The notes under the pieces were generated by a model. It was given only the letters and a program-made list of their open reading frames with translations. It had not been told where the DNA came from and searched no databases. From NCBI GenBank assembly GCA_001783695.1, contig MFNE01000018.1, positions 1 to 36,221 of the forward strand: DNA of 36,221 bases, in the 5' to 3' direction. The stretch comes from Candidatus Lambdaproteobacteria bacterium RIFOXYD2_FULL_50_16 (lineage in GTDB: Bacteria > SAR324 > XYD2-FULL-50-16). Position 1 is the first letter of the stretch, and every line of letters starts with the position of its first letter. Positions 24,207 to 33,615 of this stretch are shown here, one piece after another. Made by a program: the position numbers and the translations under genes.

Positions 24207-24539
24207 ATTTCATTCCGCAAAGCAGGGATAAAACCCTAGGTTACATTTTTATCTTACCCTCCCTGGTGGTCTGACCACAAGTTAGCGCCTGGAGTTAAAA
24301 AAGGGCATGTCGAGGGTTGTTTGGGACTAGGATATCAAATTAACCAATCTTTTCCACCTTCCTTTGGATTAGGAGTTTGGCACAATAGTCGGTTTTTTTG
24401 GCCAAAATACGAAAGCTAGTGGCAGGCTCTTAGGCTAAAAAAGGGCGTATTAAAACCTAAAAGCCACTTGATCAAAAACGGGGGAATCGTTAAGAGTGTG
24501 TAATAAAAGGGGATGGTGGGGATAAAAACCCAGGCCAGA
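24207..24539. other. 333-bp gap with two short palindromes, no gene seen
   Basis: This lies between the response regulator's 3' end and the small hypothetical gene, both on the minus strand, so it should hold that gene's promoter. GTGGTC-T-GACCAC at 24266-24278 and TTTTGGCCAAAA at 24396-24407 are perfect dyads, candidate operators. The direct repeat TAAAAAAGGGC occurs near 24297 and near 24439. No convincing -35/-10 pair was found. Confidence 0.5.
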
Positions 24540-25175
24540 CTAGAGGGTGACTAGTCCGGTTTGGATAGCGTAGCGGGTAAGTCCGGCGACACTGTGAATG
24601 TCTAGTTTGTTCATCACTTGGCGGCGGTGTGCCTCCACGGTTTTGACACTGATCTCAAGCTCAAAGGCGATTTCTTTGTTAGAAAGGCCCTCGGCAATCA
24701 ATTGCAATATCTCCCGTTCACGGTCAGAGAGTTGGTCTGGTTTGGGAAGATCCGCTTTAGGTGGGCCTGATTTTAAAAAAGCGTCTGTAACCTTGGGGCT
24801 GATAAAGCGGTCGCCCTTTTTAAGGGATTCCAGAGCCAAGCTTAATTCTTCAATCGCCGAATCTTTACTTAAAAAAGCGTCTGCCCCTGCGGCAAACATC
24901 TCGCGGACCACTTCCCCCTGGATGTACATCGAAAGGGCTATGATTTTAACCGATTCATCTTGAGCGCGTAACCTTTTGGCAAACTCGACCCCGTTCATTT
25001 CGGGCATATCAAAATCGGTAATCACTACGTCCAGAGCGTGCAAAAGGGCCAATTCCAAGCCTTCCTTGCCGGTAGAGGCAGTTAAGACCGTGTCATAATC
25101 GCCAATGCGCTCAAGCAGGGTTTTCAAGCCGAGTCTGAATATATTTTGGTCGTCAACAATTAAAACTTTGGCCAT
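24540..25175 (-). CDS. NarL/LuxR-type response regulator
   Basis: A 211-residue two-domain transcription regulator. The receiver (1 to about 120) has acidic residues in VLIVDDQ, phospho-acceptor Asp54 (TDFDMPEMNG) and a KDSA lysine. The C-terminal LuxR helix-turn-helix (about 147-205) includes LSDREREILQLIAEGLSNKEIA and SVKTVEAHRRQVMNKL. It should bind DNA as a dimer once phosphorylated. I start it at the ATG 25173-25175, preceded by GGAGGAGAG, rather than an in-frame start ten residues upstream. No histidine kinase gene adjoins it, so it is an orphan here; its targets are unknown. Confidence 0.93.
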   Translation of the reverse strand: MAKVLIVDDQNIFRLGLKTLLERIGDYDTVLTASTGKEGLELALLHALDVVITDFDMPEMNGVEFAKRLRAQDESVKIIALSMYIQGEVVREMFAAGADAFLSKDSAIEELSLALESLKKGDRFISPKVTDAFLKSGPPKADLPKPDQLSDREREILQLIAEGLSNKEIAFELEISVKTVEAHRRQVMNKLDIHSVAGLTRYAIQTGLVTL

Positions 25176-25372
25176 CTCTCCTCCAAAATCAGGCCCTATA
25201 AACAAAATAACCTAAACTGCTAGGCGCGAACATAACACGGATTGCGACTTGGGTCTAGGCTCAAATGCTTTGAGGATGCCAAATTATAGGTTTTTGGGGA
25301 TTAAACTTTAAAAACCTAACTTTTAGAGCGGTGAAAATCGGCGAAGAGATTAGTAAAGTAGAAACCTAAAAA

Positions 25373-26422
25373 TTATAACCAGCGGCGACTCTTAAAGAAG
25401 GCCCAGACCGAAAGGGCAGTGGTAGCCATAATTCCAAGCGCCCAGAAATAACCATATTCCCACTGTAGTTCGGGCATATAACGAAAGTTCATCCCATAAA
25501 CCCCGGCTAAAAAGGTTAGGGGAATAAAAATCGAGCCCATCATGGTTAATACCTTCATGATCTCATTCATGCGCTGGTTAGTAAGCGCCAAATATTGAGC
25601 CTGCAAGTTAATCAAAGCTTCGCGCTGTCCATTGAGGGTCTCGGTTAGATGATCGGCGTGGTCCACTAGGTCGTGTAAAAAAGGAGAAACCTTGGCGTTT
25701 AACATTGGGCTATCTGCGCGGATCAAAGCCAAAGAGATTTCTTTGAGGGGTCTCAGGTGCCGATGGAGTTGTAACACTAGCTTTTTAAAGCTGTGAATCT
25801 CTTCTAATAAGTCACCCTCGAATTGTTCAAACAAGGCCTCATCCAGGTCGGTAATGGCCTCCTCTAACCAGTCCAACAGTAAGGATTGGCGGTCTAAAAG
25901 TAAGTCGATCAAGGCAAAAAAGAGGTAGCCAAGCCCAATCTCCTGGATACGGTTTCTACGGATCTTTAGACGTTCGCGGATTAAAGAAAAATAGTCTTCA
26001 CGGCTGTTGTGGATGGTCAGAAGAAGTTTTTTATTAAGGATTAGGTTGAAGTTTTCTTGAACCACTTCTTCACCTAAGTGACTAAAAATCTTCAAAATCA
26101 AAAATAGGTTGTTAAACTCTGGCTGAAGTTTGGCTGGGTGACCTGCATCTAAAATGTCTTCTAGTACGAGCGGGTGAATACCAAAACGTTGGCCTAAAAC
26201 CTCCATTTGGGCTGCGGAGGGCATCCCTTGAAGGTTGAGCCAAGTGGGCAGTTCGGTTTCTGAATAGGCGAGGGCCTCTTCCAGGTCGGTAGTCTGCAAA
26301 ACCTCAAAGTGGTTTTGGTCGAATCTAACCACTTGGCACATAGCTAGCTGGTCTTCTTCTTCGCCAACAAAAACCAGGGCTCCTGGAGGTAAGCCGTATT
26401 TTTGGGAGGTTTTTTCGACCAT
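25373..26422 (-). CDS. corA: CorA-family Mg2+/Co2+ transporter
   Basis: A 349-residue CorA channel. The large N-terminal cytoplasmic domain includes WLNLQGMPSAAQMEVLGQRF and LVLEDILDAGHPAKL, typical of the family, then the long stalk helix, and two C-terminal membrane helices with the signature YGMN motif between them (FLAGVYGMNFRYMPE, about 302-316). It imports Mg2+ down the membrane potential and is gated by cytoplasmic Mg2+. The ATG at 26420-26422 lies 19 bp after the MscS-type stop. A TTG at 26461, overlapping that gene, is an alternative; neither has a good ribosome site. Confidence 0.92.
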   Translation of the reverse strand: MVEKTSQKYGLPPGALVFVGEEEDQLAMCQVVRFDQNHFEVLQTTDLEEALAYSETELPTWLNLQGMPSAAQMEVLGQRFGIHPLVLEDILDAGHPAKLQPEFNNLFLILKIFSHLGEEVVQENFNLILNKKLLLTIHNSREDYFSLIRERLKIRRNRIQEIGLGYLFFALIDLLLDRQSLLLDWLEEAITDLDEALFEQFEGDLLEEIHSFKKLVLQLHRHLRPLKEISLALIRADSPMLNAKVSPFLHDLVDHADHLTETLNGQREALINLQAQYLALTNQRMNEIMKVLTMMGSIFIPLTFLAGVYGMNFRYMPELQWEYGYFWALGIMATTALSVWAFFKSRRWL

Positions 26423-26441
26423 GGTTTGTTTTTTTAAAGTT

Positions 26442-28598
26442 TTAAGTCGATCTTGGATCAATCAAATGAACATCCAATTGAGGGAAGGCGATAACAAGCC
26501 CGGCCTCTTTAAAGGCTTGGTCAATAGCATGGCGCAGATTACTCTCAATCTGCCGCCGATCAATTAAGTCTTTAACGGCGATACTTACATACAAGGAGAA
26601 TGCCAAGGAGGAATCCCCAAAGTCTTGAAATAGCACTAAAGGCTTGGGCTCGGCTTGCACTCGGTCCGTTTTCATCGCCACCCTAAGCAGCACCTCTTCT
26701 ACCTTTCGACTAGGAGTGCCATAAGCGACCCCTATATCTACCCCGCAGCGGACCTCATGGCTCGAAAGGGTCCAGTTTGTGATATTTTTTTCTAAAAAAG
26801 TGCTGTTAGGCACCAAAATATGGACATTGGCCAAGGTCCTAACCCTGGTACAACGAGCCCCAATCTCTTCAATCACTCCAAAATTGCCGTCGATTTCGAT
26901 TAAATCCCCAATCTTAATGGGGCGCTCAAACATCATTATAAAACCGCTGATAAAGTTGTTCATCAGATTTTGCGCCCCAAAGCCCACACCAATGGCTAAA
27001 GCCCCTCCCAAAAAGGTGAAGGCGGTTAAGGGGATATTTACAATCGTCAAGGAAGCGAGGGAAACCAGCAATACCAGCAGATACCACACCCCCTTTTCGG
27101 TTGCGTCGCGGGCGCTTTCGTCTAAATGGGTTTGGCTAAGTAACTTTTTTCGAAGCAAATGGGTCAATCGGCGCGAGGCAATCAGACCTAAGACTAAAAG
27201 GACTAAAGACAAGGTTATTTTTTTTAAGGTGACCGGCTGATCGTCGATAACCCATAGCTCGACCTCCCATCCATCTTTAATTTTTTGGCCAGCAGCCCCT
27301 AACTTTTCTTTAAAAGCCAGACTTTTGGCTCTTTGGCGTAATTCGTCACTTAAACGTCCAAAAAGTCCTTTGACTCTTTGTAACTCGGCCAGATACTCCA
27401 TGCCCCGCTCTATCCTTTTGCGGATTGCGCCACTCCGGTTGTTTAGCTCCTTTTTAACCCATTCACTATTGGCCAGATCGGCCTCTTGTTCGGCGGGCAA
27501 AAGTAGGGCTTGCAGATGGGTCTGGGTTGTTTGTTGCACATGGACTAATCGTTCTAAATCAAGGATGGCCCCATTGGTCTCATTCTGCCAGAGGTTTAGG
27601 TCTTCTGGGGTTTTTTCTTGGAGCAGACGGTAGCGGCGCTGCCAAAGCCTTTGTTCTTTGGTGATCCAAGAGAGTTGAACCTCGGTTTGTTCTAGGACCT
27701 CCTGATAGGTCTCGCGCCAAGCTTGGCGGGACTTTAAAAGCGCGTCTGCCCGCTGGCGGTAGATCTCGGAGCGGCCCATCTCTAAGCTTTGGTTAGCCTC
27801 TAACCAGGAGGCCTCAATGTCTTTTTGCTCCTTTAATAATAAGGCGATACGAAGCTCTAAAACACTGCGCCGTTCCTTTAAACGGGCGAGTTGTTCATCT
27901 AAGGGTTCTTGAGCATAAATCAGATCTTTTAGAATTAGGGAAATCAGAGTTTCAACACGGGTGATTTTGCTTTGAGTAAGGTTTAACTCCTCTTCTAAAC
28001 CAGTTAAAACCAGATCCTCTACCTTCTGCTCGACTAAGCTTAAGTGGCGTTCTAGTTCAGCGTCTTCCAAATCGCCAGGGTTATTTGGCTTTTGATCTTG
28101 TAAACTCCGCAATCGGCGCTCAGCCTCTTTTAGGCGTTTACCGGACTCTTCCTTGGCTTTTTTAGCTAAGCTTAGGCTTAAATTTAAGGTAGCAAGCTTT
28201 TGCTGGGCGGCCTCTAATTGGTCTTTTTGTAGGTCAAATAAGGGGAGTTGGTAGGGAGGCGGGGGCAACTCTTGGTCTGGGCTCCAATCCTTGGCTGAGC
28301 TAGACGCGAGCGCCGCTTCTTGGCCTAGGGAGGCCAGCCGATTGGCCGCAGAGACTTGGCGCTGCAATTGGGACTGCAATTCGCGAAGTAAATTCAAACG
28401 TCTAGCTAGTTTTTCTACCCCTGGTGCTTGGTGTTTGCGTAGTTCGACGAGGCGAACGCTTAGCTCGTTGGCACGTTTTTCGGCCTCTTGGATCGTGATC
28501 CCAGGGCCCTCTGGCGGCTCTGGCACCGCCCCAGACAAATAGAGTGGCACAAACCAAAACAACAAAGTCAATAACAACAAGTACGGACCGCGCCTCAT
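26442..28598 (-). CDS. Large MscS-family mechanosensitive channel with periplasmic coiled coil
   Basis: A 718-residue protein with an N-terminal signal peptide (PYLLLLTLLFWFVPLYLSG), a periplasmic region of about 400 residues dominated by coiled coil, then membrane helices from about 460 and the MscS core. The pore helix ALAIGVGFGAQNLMNNFISGFIMMFERPIKIGDLIEIDG and the beta domain with VPNSTFLEKNITNWT are typical. It is built like MscK/YbiO-type channels, which release solutes under osmotic downshock. Next to corA on the same strand, suggesting joint control of ion and osmotic balance. The periplasmic coiled coil may contact peptidoglycan; that is inference. Confidence 0.9.
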   Translation of the reverse strand: MRRGPYLLLLTLLFWFVPLYLSGAVPEPPEGPGITIQEAEKRANELSVRLVELRKHQAPGVEKLARRLNLLRELQSQLQRQVSAANRLASLGQEAALASSSAKDWSPDQELPPPPYQLPLFDLQKDQLEAAQQKLATLNLSLSLAKKAKEESGKRLKEAERRLRSLQDQKPNNPGDLEDAELERHLSLVEQKVEDLVLTGLEEELNLTQSKITRVETLISLILKDLIYAQEPLDEQLARLKERRSVLELRIALLLKEQKDIEASWLEANQSLEMGRSEIYRQRADALLKSRQAWRETYQEVLEQTEVQLSWITKEQRLWQRRYRLLQEKTPEDLNLWQNETNGAILDLERLVHVQQTTQTHLQALLLPAEQEADLANSEWVKKELNNRSGAIRKRIERGMEYLAELQRVKGLFGRLSDELRQRAKSLAFKEKLGAAGQKIKDGWEVELWVIDDQPVTLKKITLSLVLLVLGLIASRRLTHLLRKKLLSQTHLDESARDATEKGVWYLLVLLVSLASLTIVNIPLTAFTFLGGALAIGVGFGAQNLMNNFISGFIMMFERPIKIGDLIEIDGNFGVIEEIGARCTRVRTLANVHILVPNSTFLEKNITNWTLSSHEVRCGVDIGVAYGTPSRKVEEVLLRVAMKTDRVQAEPKPLVLFQDFGDSSLAFSLYVSIAVKDLIDRRQIESNLRHAIDQAFKEAGLVIAFPQLDVHLIDPRST

Positions 28599-28759
28599 AT
28601 TTCACCTTTTTTTTAATAAAACTAACCTCATACTACCCATACTTTCCAAAAAAGGCCAATCCATAGCTCCCTGGGTTTCTCGGACCTTGTTGCACCGGCG
28701 AACTTGACAACTTTAGGAGGCAATGTCAGACCCGTGAACATCCCTTTCTTTGCGATTCT

Positions 28760-29701
28760 ATGAGCTATCACATCCTTTTTTTAATGGACCCTTACGCCTC
28801 TTTAAATTTAGAGACGGAGACCTCGCTGTTGTTGATGACCGAGCTTAAAGCCCAAGGGCACCGGGTTTACTGGACCGAAATGGACCGGTTATATCTGGAC
28901 AATGGCAAACTTCGGGGCAGGGTTAGCGAGGTGGAAGGGATTTCCCCCTTTAATCTTGGTGAAGATGAAGACCGAGCCTTAGAAGAACTTGATGCTTTGA
29001 TTAATCGCAAGGACCCACCCTTTGATTTGAATTATTTGCATCTTAGCTTGTTATTTGACTTTTTGCCAAAAGGGTTTCCTCAGATCAACGCCCCCAAAGC
29101 GCTGCGTGACCTTAACGAAAAGTTAGCGAGCCAACGGTTCCCTTCGCGCACGACCGATTGCCGGGTGAGTATGAACCCCAAACACTTGGCCGAATTTGCC
29201 TCCAAAATGGAGCGGGTAGTAGTTAAGCCCTTGGACGATTGTTCTGGGCGGGGGATTGTCATGCTGAAGGGAAACGACCCCGATCTAGAAGCCAAGCTAA
29301 CCGCCAGAATGCCACCAGGCGGTCAGTTTTTGATGGTCCAGCGGCATTTGCCGCTGGTGCATAAGGGGGACAAACGGGTCTTTTTGGCCGGGGGACAGGT
29401 TTGCGGGATTGTAAACCGGGTGCCTAAAGATGAGGATTCCTTGGGTAACATCCACATGGGGGCTCGCTGCGAACTGGCCACCTTAACCCCCCGTGAAGAG
29501 GAAACCTTGCGGCAGATCGTTCCTCTCTTAGAGGCCGAAGGGGTGCTGCTTGCGGGGGTGGATTTTATTGGTGAGGAACTCACTGAAATCAATCTAACCA
29601 GTCCCTCGGCGATGCGCCAGATCAACGAGGTCAGCGGCGGCCAGCGGGAAAAAGAGGTGGTGGGCGCGATTCTGCGGTTTATTAAAAGCCGCCAAGCCTA
29701 A
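28760..29701 (+). CDS. gshB: Glutathione synthetase
   Basis: A 313-residue ATP-grasp enzyme that joins gamma-glutamylcysteine to glycine. It follows the prokaryotic GshB pattern: FLMDPYASLNLETETSLLLM at the N-terminus, DPPFDLNYLHLSLLFD near 83, INAPKALRDLNEKL, the ATP-binding VVVKPLDDCSGRGI near 155, the QRHLPLVHKGDKRVFLAGG segment, GNIHMGARCE near 230, and the metal-binding DFIGEELTEINLTSPS near 271. Length is normal. GshA is not in the window. It stands 160 bp from the MscS-type gene transcribed the other way. No strong ribosome site was found before the ATG. Confidence 0.93.
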   Translation: MSYHILFLMDPYASLNLETETSLLLMTELKAQGHRVYWTEMDRLYLDNGKLRGRVSEVEGISPFNLGEDEDRALEELDALINRKDPPFDLNYLHLSLLFDFLPKGFPQINAPKALRDLNEKLASQRFPSRTTDCRVSMNPKHLAEFASKMERVVVKPLDDCSGRGIVMLKGNDPDLEAKLTARMPPGGQFLMVQRHLPLVHKGDKRVFLAGGQVCGIVNRVPKDEDSLGNIHMGARCELATLTPREEETLRQIVPLLEAEGVLLAGVDFIGEELTEINLTSPSAMRQINEVSGGQREKEVVGAILRFIKSRQA

Positions 29702-29760
29702 CCCTTGGCAAGCCAGGGCGGTTAGGGGTATGCTGGAGCCAACCCCTTTCCCCAATACTG

Positions 29761-30954
29761 ATGAAGCGCCTCTGGTTCTCTTTGATTTTGTTAGTTTACC
29801 TAAGCGAAGACGGCCAAGCCTATTTTGATGACCGTTATCAAATCAGCCGGCCTTACCTTCAACTGGAAAATTTCTTAGATATCAAGGCGTACCAACCCCC
29901 GATCCAGTGGGAGCGCGACTATTGGGCGGCTGATGCCGGATTTAGTGGCAGCGTGGGCAGCCTTAGCATGGAGCGTTTTTATCTCAAATACGACCTGAAA
30001 TTGGACCAGGAGCTTAGCGAAACGACCGGGTTTAGTTATCGTTATCAAGAGGAACAAATCTATGAATCGAATCCAGCACAGCAGGAATTTGGCTTTCGAT
30101 TGGGGTCTAGTTGGCGCTTTGATCTTTACGGGAGGCCCGCCCATGACAAACGATTTGGGGGGCTAGGGTTAGGGTTTGGTTATGGCAAACCGCAAGGTCC
30201 TCAATATGTTAGGCTAGGCCGGCTTTACCAAAATCCCCTTTACAACCAGAAATCCACGCCCTCCGATGACGGACCCATCACCTCCGAGGCGGTAGAGACG
30301 CCCACGGAAGACCGGTTTTTGGGGCATAGTTTTGGGCCCAATCATTTTATTTGGTTTGATTTTAGCCTAATGCGGCCCTCACAATTGCGCCAACTAGACA
30401 GCGGTAGAACCTATTTTCACCAAGGCTTTAAGGCGCAAGGTCGGGCAGAGGGGGGCAGGGAGTTGGTTTGGGGATTTTGGGGGCGGCTAGAGGAACAGCG
30501 GCGTAGGGAACAGCAGTCTGGAAACCCTGCGCAATCCCAAAAAATTGAGTTAGGTTGGGCCGATATCTATCTGCGCCAAACCTGGGGCCCCTTGAACCTA
30601 ACCTTGGGGGCCCAACGCGCCACCTTTCGTAACCACATCGAGGCAGAAGACCTAGCCGAGCAATACCTTCATCATCTCGAAACCGATCTGGTCTATACCC
30701 ACCTCGAATGGGCGCAAACACCGGGCAGCACTTGGATCTTGGGGCTGATCAGCGGTCCCGCTTGGACCCAAAAGCAATTTGCGGAAGTCTTTAAAAATTC
30801 TGAAGAACAATCCCAACAAACGAAAGCCAACATTGGCCTAGTCCTCCATCAGTCCAACCGCTGGCGTCTTTACTTTAACACCAGTTGGGACCTGGACCAC
30901 CCCTACCCCCGCCCTTGGGACGGCGGCAACCTCATGGCCGAGCTGCTGTTTTGA
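29761..30954 (+). CDS. Probable outer-membrane beta-barrel protein of unknown function
   Basis: A 397-residue protein with a signal peptide (RLWFSLILLVYLSEDGQA). The mature part is rich in aromatic and Gly residues in alternating beta patterns, such as TGFSYRYQEEQIY, FGFRLGSSWRFDLYG, LGLGFGYG and WRLYFNTSWDLD, and ends in Leu-Leu-Phe, the C-terminal Phe expected by the BAM complex. I count roughly a dozen candidate strands but not a firm number. No family is recognised. It follows gshB after 59 bp and its 3' end faces rsmE, only 7 bp away. Confidence 0.75.
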   Translation: MKRLWFSLILLVYLSEDGQAYFDDRYQISRPYLQLENFLDIKAYQPPIQWERDYWAADAGFSGSVGSLSMERFYLKYDLKLDQELSETTGFSYRYQEEQIYESNPAQQEFGFRLGSSWRFDLYGRPAHDKRFGGLGLGFGYGKPQGPQYVRLGRLYQNPLYNQKSTPSDDGPITSEAVETPTEDRFLGHSFGPNHFIWFDFSLMRPSQLRQLDSGRTYFHQGFKAQGRAEGGRELVWGFWGRLEEQRRREQQSGNPAQSQKIELGWADIYLRQTWGPLNLTLGAQRATFRNHIEAEDLAEQYLHHLETDLVYTHLEWAQTPGSTWILGLISGPAWTQKQFAEVFKNSEEQSQQTKANIGLVLHQSNRWRLYFNTSWDLDHPYPRPWDGGNLMAELLF

Positions 30955-30961
30955 AAAAAAG

Positions 30962-31678
30962 CTAACCTAAATCCCCAAAGTGGTGGCCCAGGAGGGTGAG
31001 GGCGGCCAAGGCGGCGGTGTCGGCGCGGAGGATGCGGGGGCCTAGGTGCAGGCGGGGGCCGCCGTAAGTTTGGGCCTCCTCCTCACTAAAGCCACCCTCA
31101 GGGCCAATCAGCAGGTTTAGCGAGTTTGCCTCCTTACCCCAAGCGGGCTGGGTTAAATCGAAATTCCCGCCTGGATGTAACATCAAGCTGGGTCCTTGAC
31201 CTAGTGTCTCCCAAGGGGCTTGGCGCTCTAAGCGGATGAACGGGGGGCGGACTCGCCCAGATTGTTTGCAGGCCTCTAAAGCGATTTTTTGCCACCGTTC
31301 CACTTTGTGGGCCTCTTCTCTAGGTTCAGGCAAGCGGGCGGCGTATTGGCTCTGGAAAAAAACTAACTCATAGGCCCCCAACTCGGTCGCTTTTTGCAAA
31401 ATATAATCAGCCGCCTTTTCTTTAACCATCGCCTGCCAAAGGTGGATGCTAAAGGCGGGCTCGGCGGGCGGGGTGAGTTGGATGAGGGTTTTTAGTTCCA
31501 GAGACTTGCGCCCCAGTTCTAAAATCTCACACAAAAAACGCTGTTCCTTTGGGTCTTGGATTTCGATCTTCTCCCCTAGACGAATCCGCCTTGCCCCTAA
31601 AAGGTGCTGGGCTTCTTCGCCAGATAGGGTAAAGGTCTGACCCAAAAAAAGGGTTTCTTCACTGATGAAATATCCCAT
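30962..31678 (-). CDS. rsmE: 16S rRNA (uracil-1498-N3)-methyltransferase RsmE
   Basis: A 238-residue SPOUT methyltransferase that methylates U1498 of 16S rRNA with S-adenosylmethionine. The N-terminal PUA-like part (LSGEEAQHLLGARRIRLGEKI) is followed by the trefoil-knot domain: QAMVKEKAADYILQKATELG, ACKQSGRVRPP, LLIGPEGGFSEEEAQ and the closing LGPRILRADTAALAAL. I start at the ATG 31676-31678, where the family's N-terminal strand (GYFISEE) begins; an in-frame start 23 residues upstream lacks conserved residues. The first bases face the transaldolase gene, transcribed the other way. Confidence 0.93.
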   Translation of the reverse strand: MGYFISEETLFLGQTFTLSGEEAQHLLGARRIRLGEKIEIQDPKEQRFLCEILELGRKSLELKTLIQLTPPAEPAFSIHLWQAMVKEKAADYILQKATELGAYELVFFQSQYAARLPEPREEAHKVERWQKIALEACKQSGRVRPPFIRLERQAPWETLGQGPSLMLHPGGNFDLTQPAWGKEANSLNLLIGPEGGFSEEEAQTYGGPRLHLGPRILRADTAALAALTLLGHHFGDLG

Positions 31679-31765
31679 CGCGGGGTTGCCAAAAGGGGGT
31701 TTCAAGAATAACCTAGGACGATTAAACTGTGACACAAGACCAAACACCTTTCAAGCACCGATCCC

Positions 31766-32728
31766 ATGTCTGGACAGCTAAGCCAACTAAGAGGTATGAC
31801 CGTAGTCGTCGCCGATACCGGCGACCTGGATTCGATCAAGCGTTTCAGCCCTGAAGACGCCACAACCAACCCTACCTTGATTTTAAAGGCGGTTCAGTCT
31901 GGAAAATATAATCATTTTATTGATCAAGCGATTGAATACGGTGAGGCCTTAGGCAACGATCCAGCGGCTAAGGTGGCTGCTTCCGTCGATCATTTGGCAG
32001 CCTCCATTGGTGCAGAGATCTTAAAGGTGGTTCCTGGGCGTATTTCCACCGAGGTGGACGCCCGCTTAAGTTTCGACGCCAAAGGCACCATCGCCCGCGC
32101 CCGTCGCTTGATCCATCTTTATGAAAAGAAAGGGGTAGGCAAAGATCGGGTGCTGATCAAAATCGCCAGTACTTGGGAAGGGATCAAAGCCGCCGAGGAA
32201 TTGGAAAAAGAAGGGATCAACTGCAACCTAACCTTGCTTTTTGGCTTCGCCCAAGCGGTGGCCGCAGCTCAAGCAGGGGTTTACCTGATATCGCCGTTTG
32301 TGGGACGAATCTTGGATTGGTACAACGCCAACAAACCTGGCGACTACGCCTTAGAGAAAGACCCGGGCGTTTGCTCGGTGGTACAAATCTATAAATATTA
32401 CAAAAAACATGGGTACAAAACGGTGGTTATGGGGGCCAGTTTCCGAAATCTAGGCGAGATTACCGAACTGGCTGGCTGCGACCGCTTGACTATCGCCCCT
32501 TCGCTTTTAGAAGAGTTAGAAAACTGCACCGAACCCCTTCCTATGAAGTTAAGTCCAAACATGGACTTTACCGGGGTTGAAGATAAGTTAGACTTGGACC
32601 AAAAGGCCTTCCGCTGGATGTTTAATGAGGACCCGATGGCGGTCGAGAAATTGGCCGATGGCATCCGGCGCTTTGCTCAAGACATCGAAACCCTAGAGGC
32701 CCATCTCTTAAAACTCAAGGGGGCCTAA
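31766..32728 (+). CDS. tal: Transaldolase (TalB type)
   Basis: A 320-residue transaldolase of the non-oxidative pentose phosphate pathway, moving a three-carbon dihydroxyacetone unit between sugar phosphates. It matches the long TalB subfamily: [29 protein letters not shown] at the start, the active-site Lys132 ([10 protein letters not shown]) at the same position as in E. coli Tal[30 protein letters not shown] and [11 protein letters not shown]. Its stop overlaps the folD start by one base (TAATG), so the two are translationally coupled. Confidence 0.97.
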   Translation: MSGQLSQLRGMTVVVADTGDLDSIKRFSPEDATTNPTLILKAVQSGKYNHFIDQAIEYGEALGNDPAAKVAASVDHLAASIGAEILKVVPGRISTEVDARLSFDAKGTIARARRLIHLYEKKGVGKDRVLIKIASTWEGIKAAEELEKEGINCNLTLLFGFAQAVAAAQAGVYLISPFVGRILDWYNANKPGDYALEKDPGVCSVVQIYKYYKKHGYKTVVMGASFRNLGEITELAGCDRLTIAPSLLEELENCTEPLPMKLSPNMDFTGVEDKLDLDQKAFRWMFNEDPMAVEKLADGIRRFAQDIETLEAHLLKLKGA

Positions 32729-33615
32729 TGCAAAGGTTGGCTGGCAAAGATATCTTCCCCCAAGTCCAAGCCAAGTTGGCCGAAGAGGTGGCCCGCTTAA
32801 GCGAATCTGGAATTTCGGTGACCTTAGCGGTGATCCTAGTTGGCGAGGACCCGGCCAGTCAGATTTATGTGGCTTCCAAGGAGCGCACCTGTGGCGAATT
32901 GGGGATCGGTTCTTTAGTAACCCGCCTACCCGCCGAGACTACCCAAGCCGAACTCTTGGAGCTGGTCCAACAATACAACGAAGACCCCCAAATCAACGGC
33001 ATCCTGGTCCAAGTCCCGCTGCCCGCGCCCTTAGACGAAGACGAGGTCTTACAGGCGATTAGCCCAGATAAAGACGTGGACTGCTTCCATCCCTATAACT
33101 TGGGTTTGCTGACCGCCGGTCTGGCCCGTTTTGTCCCTTGCACCCCTTTTGGGGTATTGCAGTTTTTAAAGCACCATCAGATCCCTACCAGCGGTAAGAA
33201 GATTGTGATTTTAGGACGCTCCAATATTTTCGGGCGGCCCATGTCAATCCTGCTTTCCCAAAAGCCTTGGGATGCGACCGTCACCCTCTGCCATTCACGC
33301 ACCCAAAATCTTGCCGAAGAGTGTAGGCAAGCAGATATTTTAATCGCTGCTATTGGCAAGCCAATGTTAGTCACCAAAGACTTTATTAAGCCCGGCGCGG
33401 TGGTGATTGACGTGGGGATCAACCGCATCGCCGACCCGAACCATCCCAAAGGCAGTCGGGTCGTGGGTGACGTGGACTATGAAGGGATCGCGTCGGTCGC
33501 GAGTGCCGCCACGCCCGTGCCCGGCGGGGTGGGAATCTCTACCATTGCCATGTTGATGTACAACGTGGTCAACGCTGCCCGATTTGCCAACGGACTTGAG
33601 GCCTTTGAACTCTAA
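32728..33615 (+). CDS. folD: FolD methylenetetrahydrofolate dehydrogenase/cyclohydrolase
   Basis: A 295-residue bifunctional folate enzyme that interconverts methylene-, methenyl- and formyl-tetrahydrofolate with NADP. Typical features: LVGEDPASQIYVASKERTC with Tyr47 and Lys51 of the catalytic site, GILVQVPLPAPLDEDEV, DKDVDCFHPYNLG, PCTPFGV, the Rossmann GRSNIFGRPMSILL segment and the C-terminal ATPVPGGVG. It begins in a one-base overlap with transaldolase, and its 3' end may overlap the M16 peptidase start by 32 bp. Length is normal. Confidence 0.97.
   Translation: MQRLAGKDIFPQVQAKLAEEVARLSESGISVTLAVILVGEDPASQIYVASKERTCGELGIGSLVTRLPAETTQAELLELVQQYNEDPQINGILVQVPLPAPLDEDEVLQAISPDKDVDCFHPYNLGLLTAGLARFVPCTPFGVLQFLKHHQIPTSGKKIVILGRSNIFGRPMSILLSQKPWDATVTLCHSRTQNLAEECRQADILIAAIGKPMLVTKDFIKPGAVVIDVGINRIADPNHPKGSRVVGDVDYEGIASVASAATPVPGGVGISTIAMLMYNVVNAARFANGLEAFEL

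Noticed and set aside
24297-24450. Direct repeat TAAAAAAGGGC as a phage attachment site
   Set aside because: Only 11 bp, low complexity, with no integrase or tRNA next to it.
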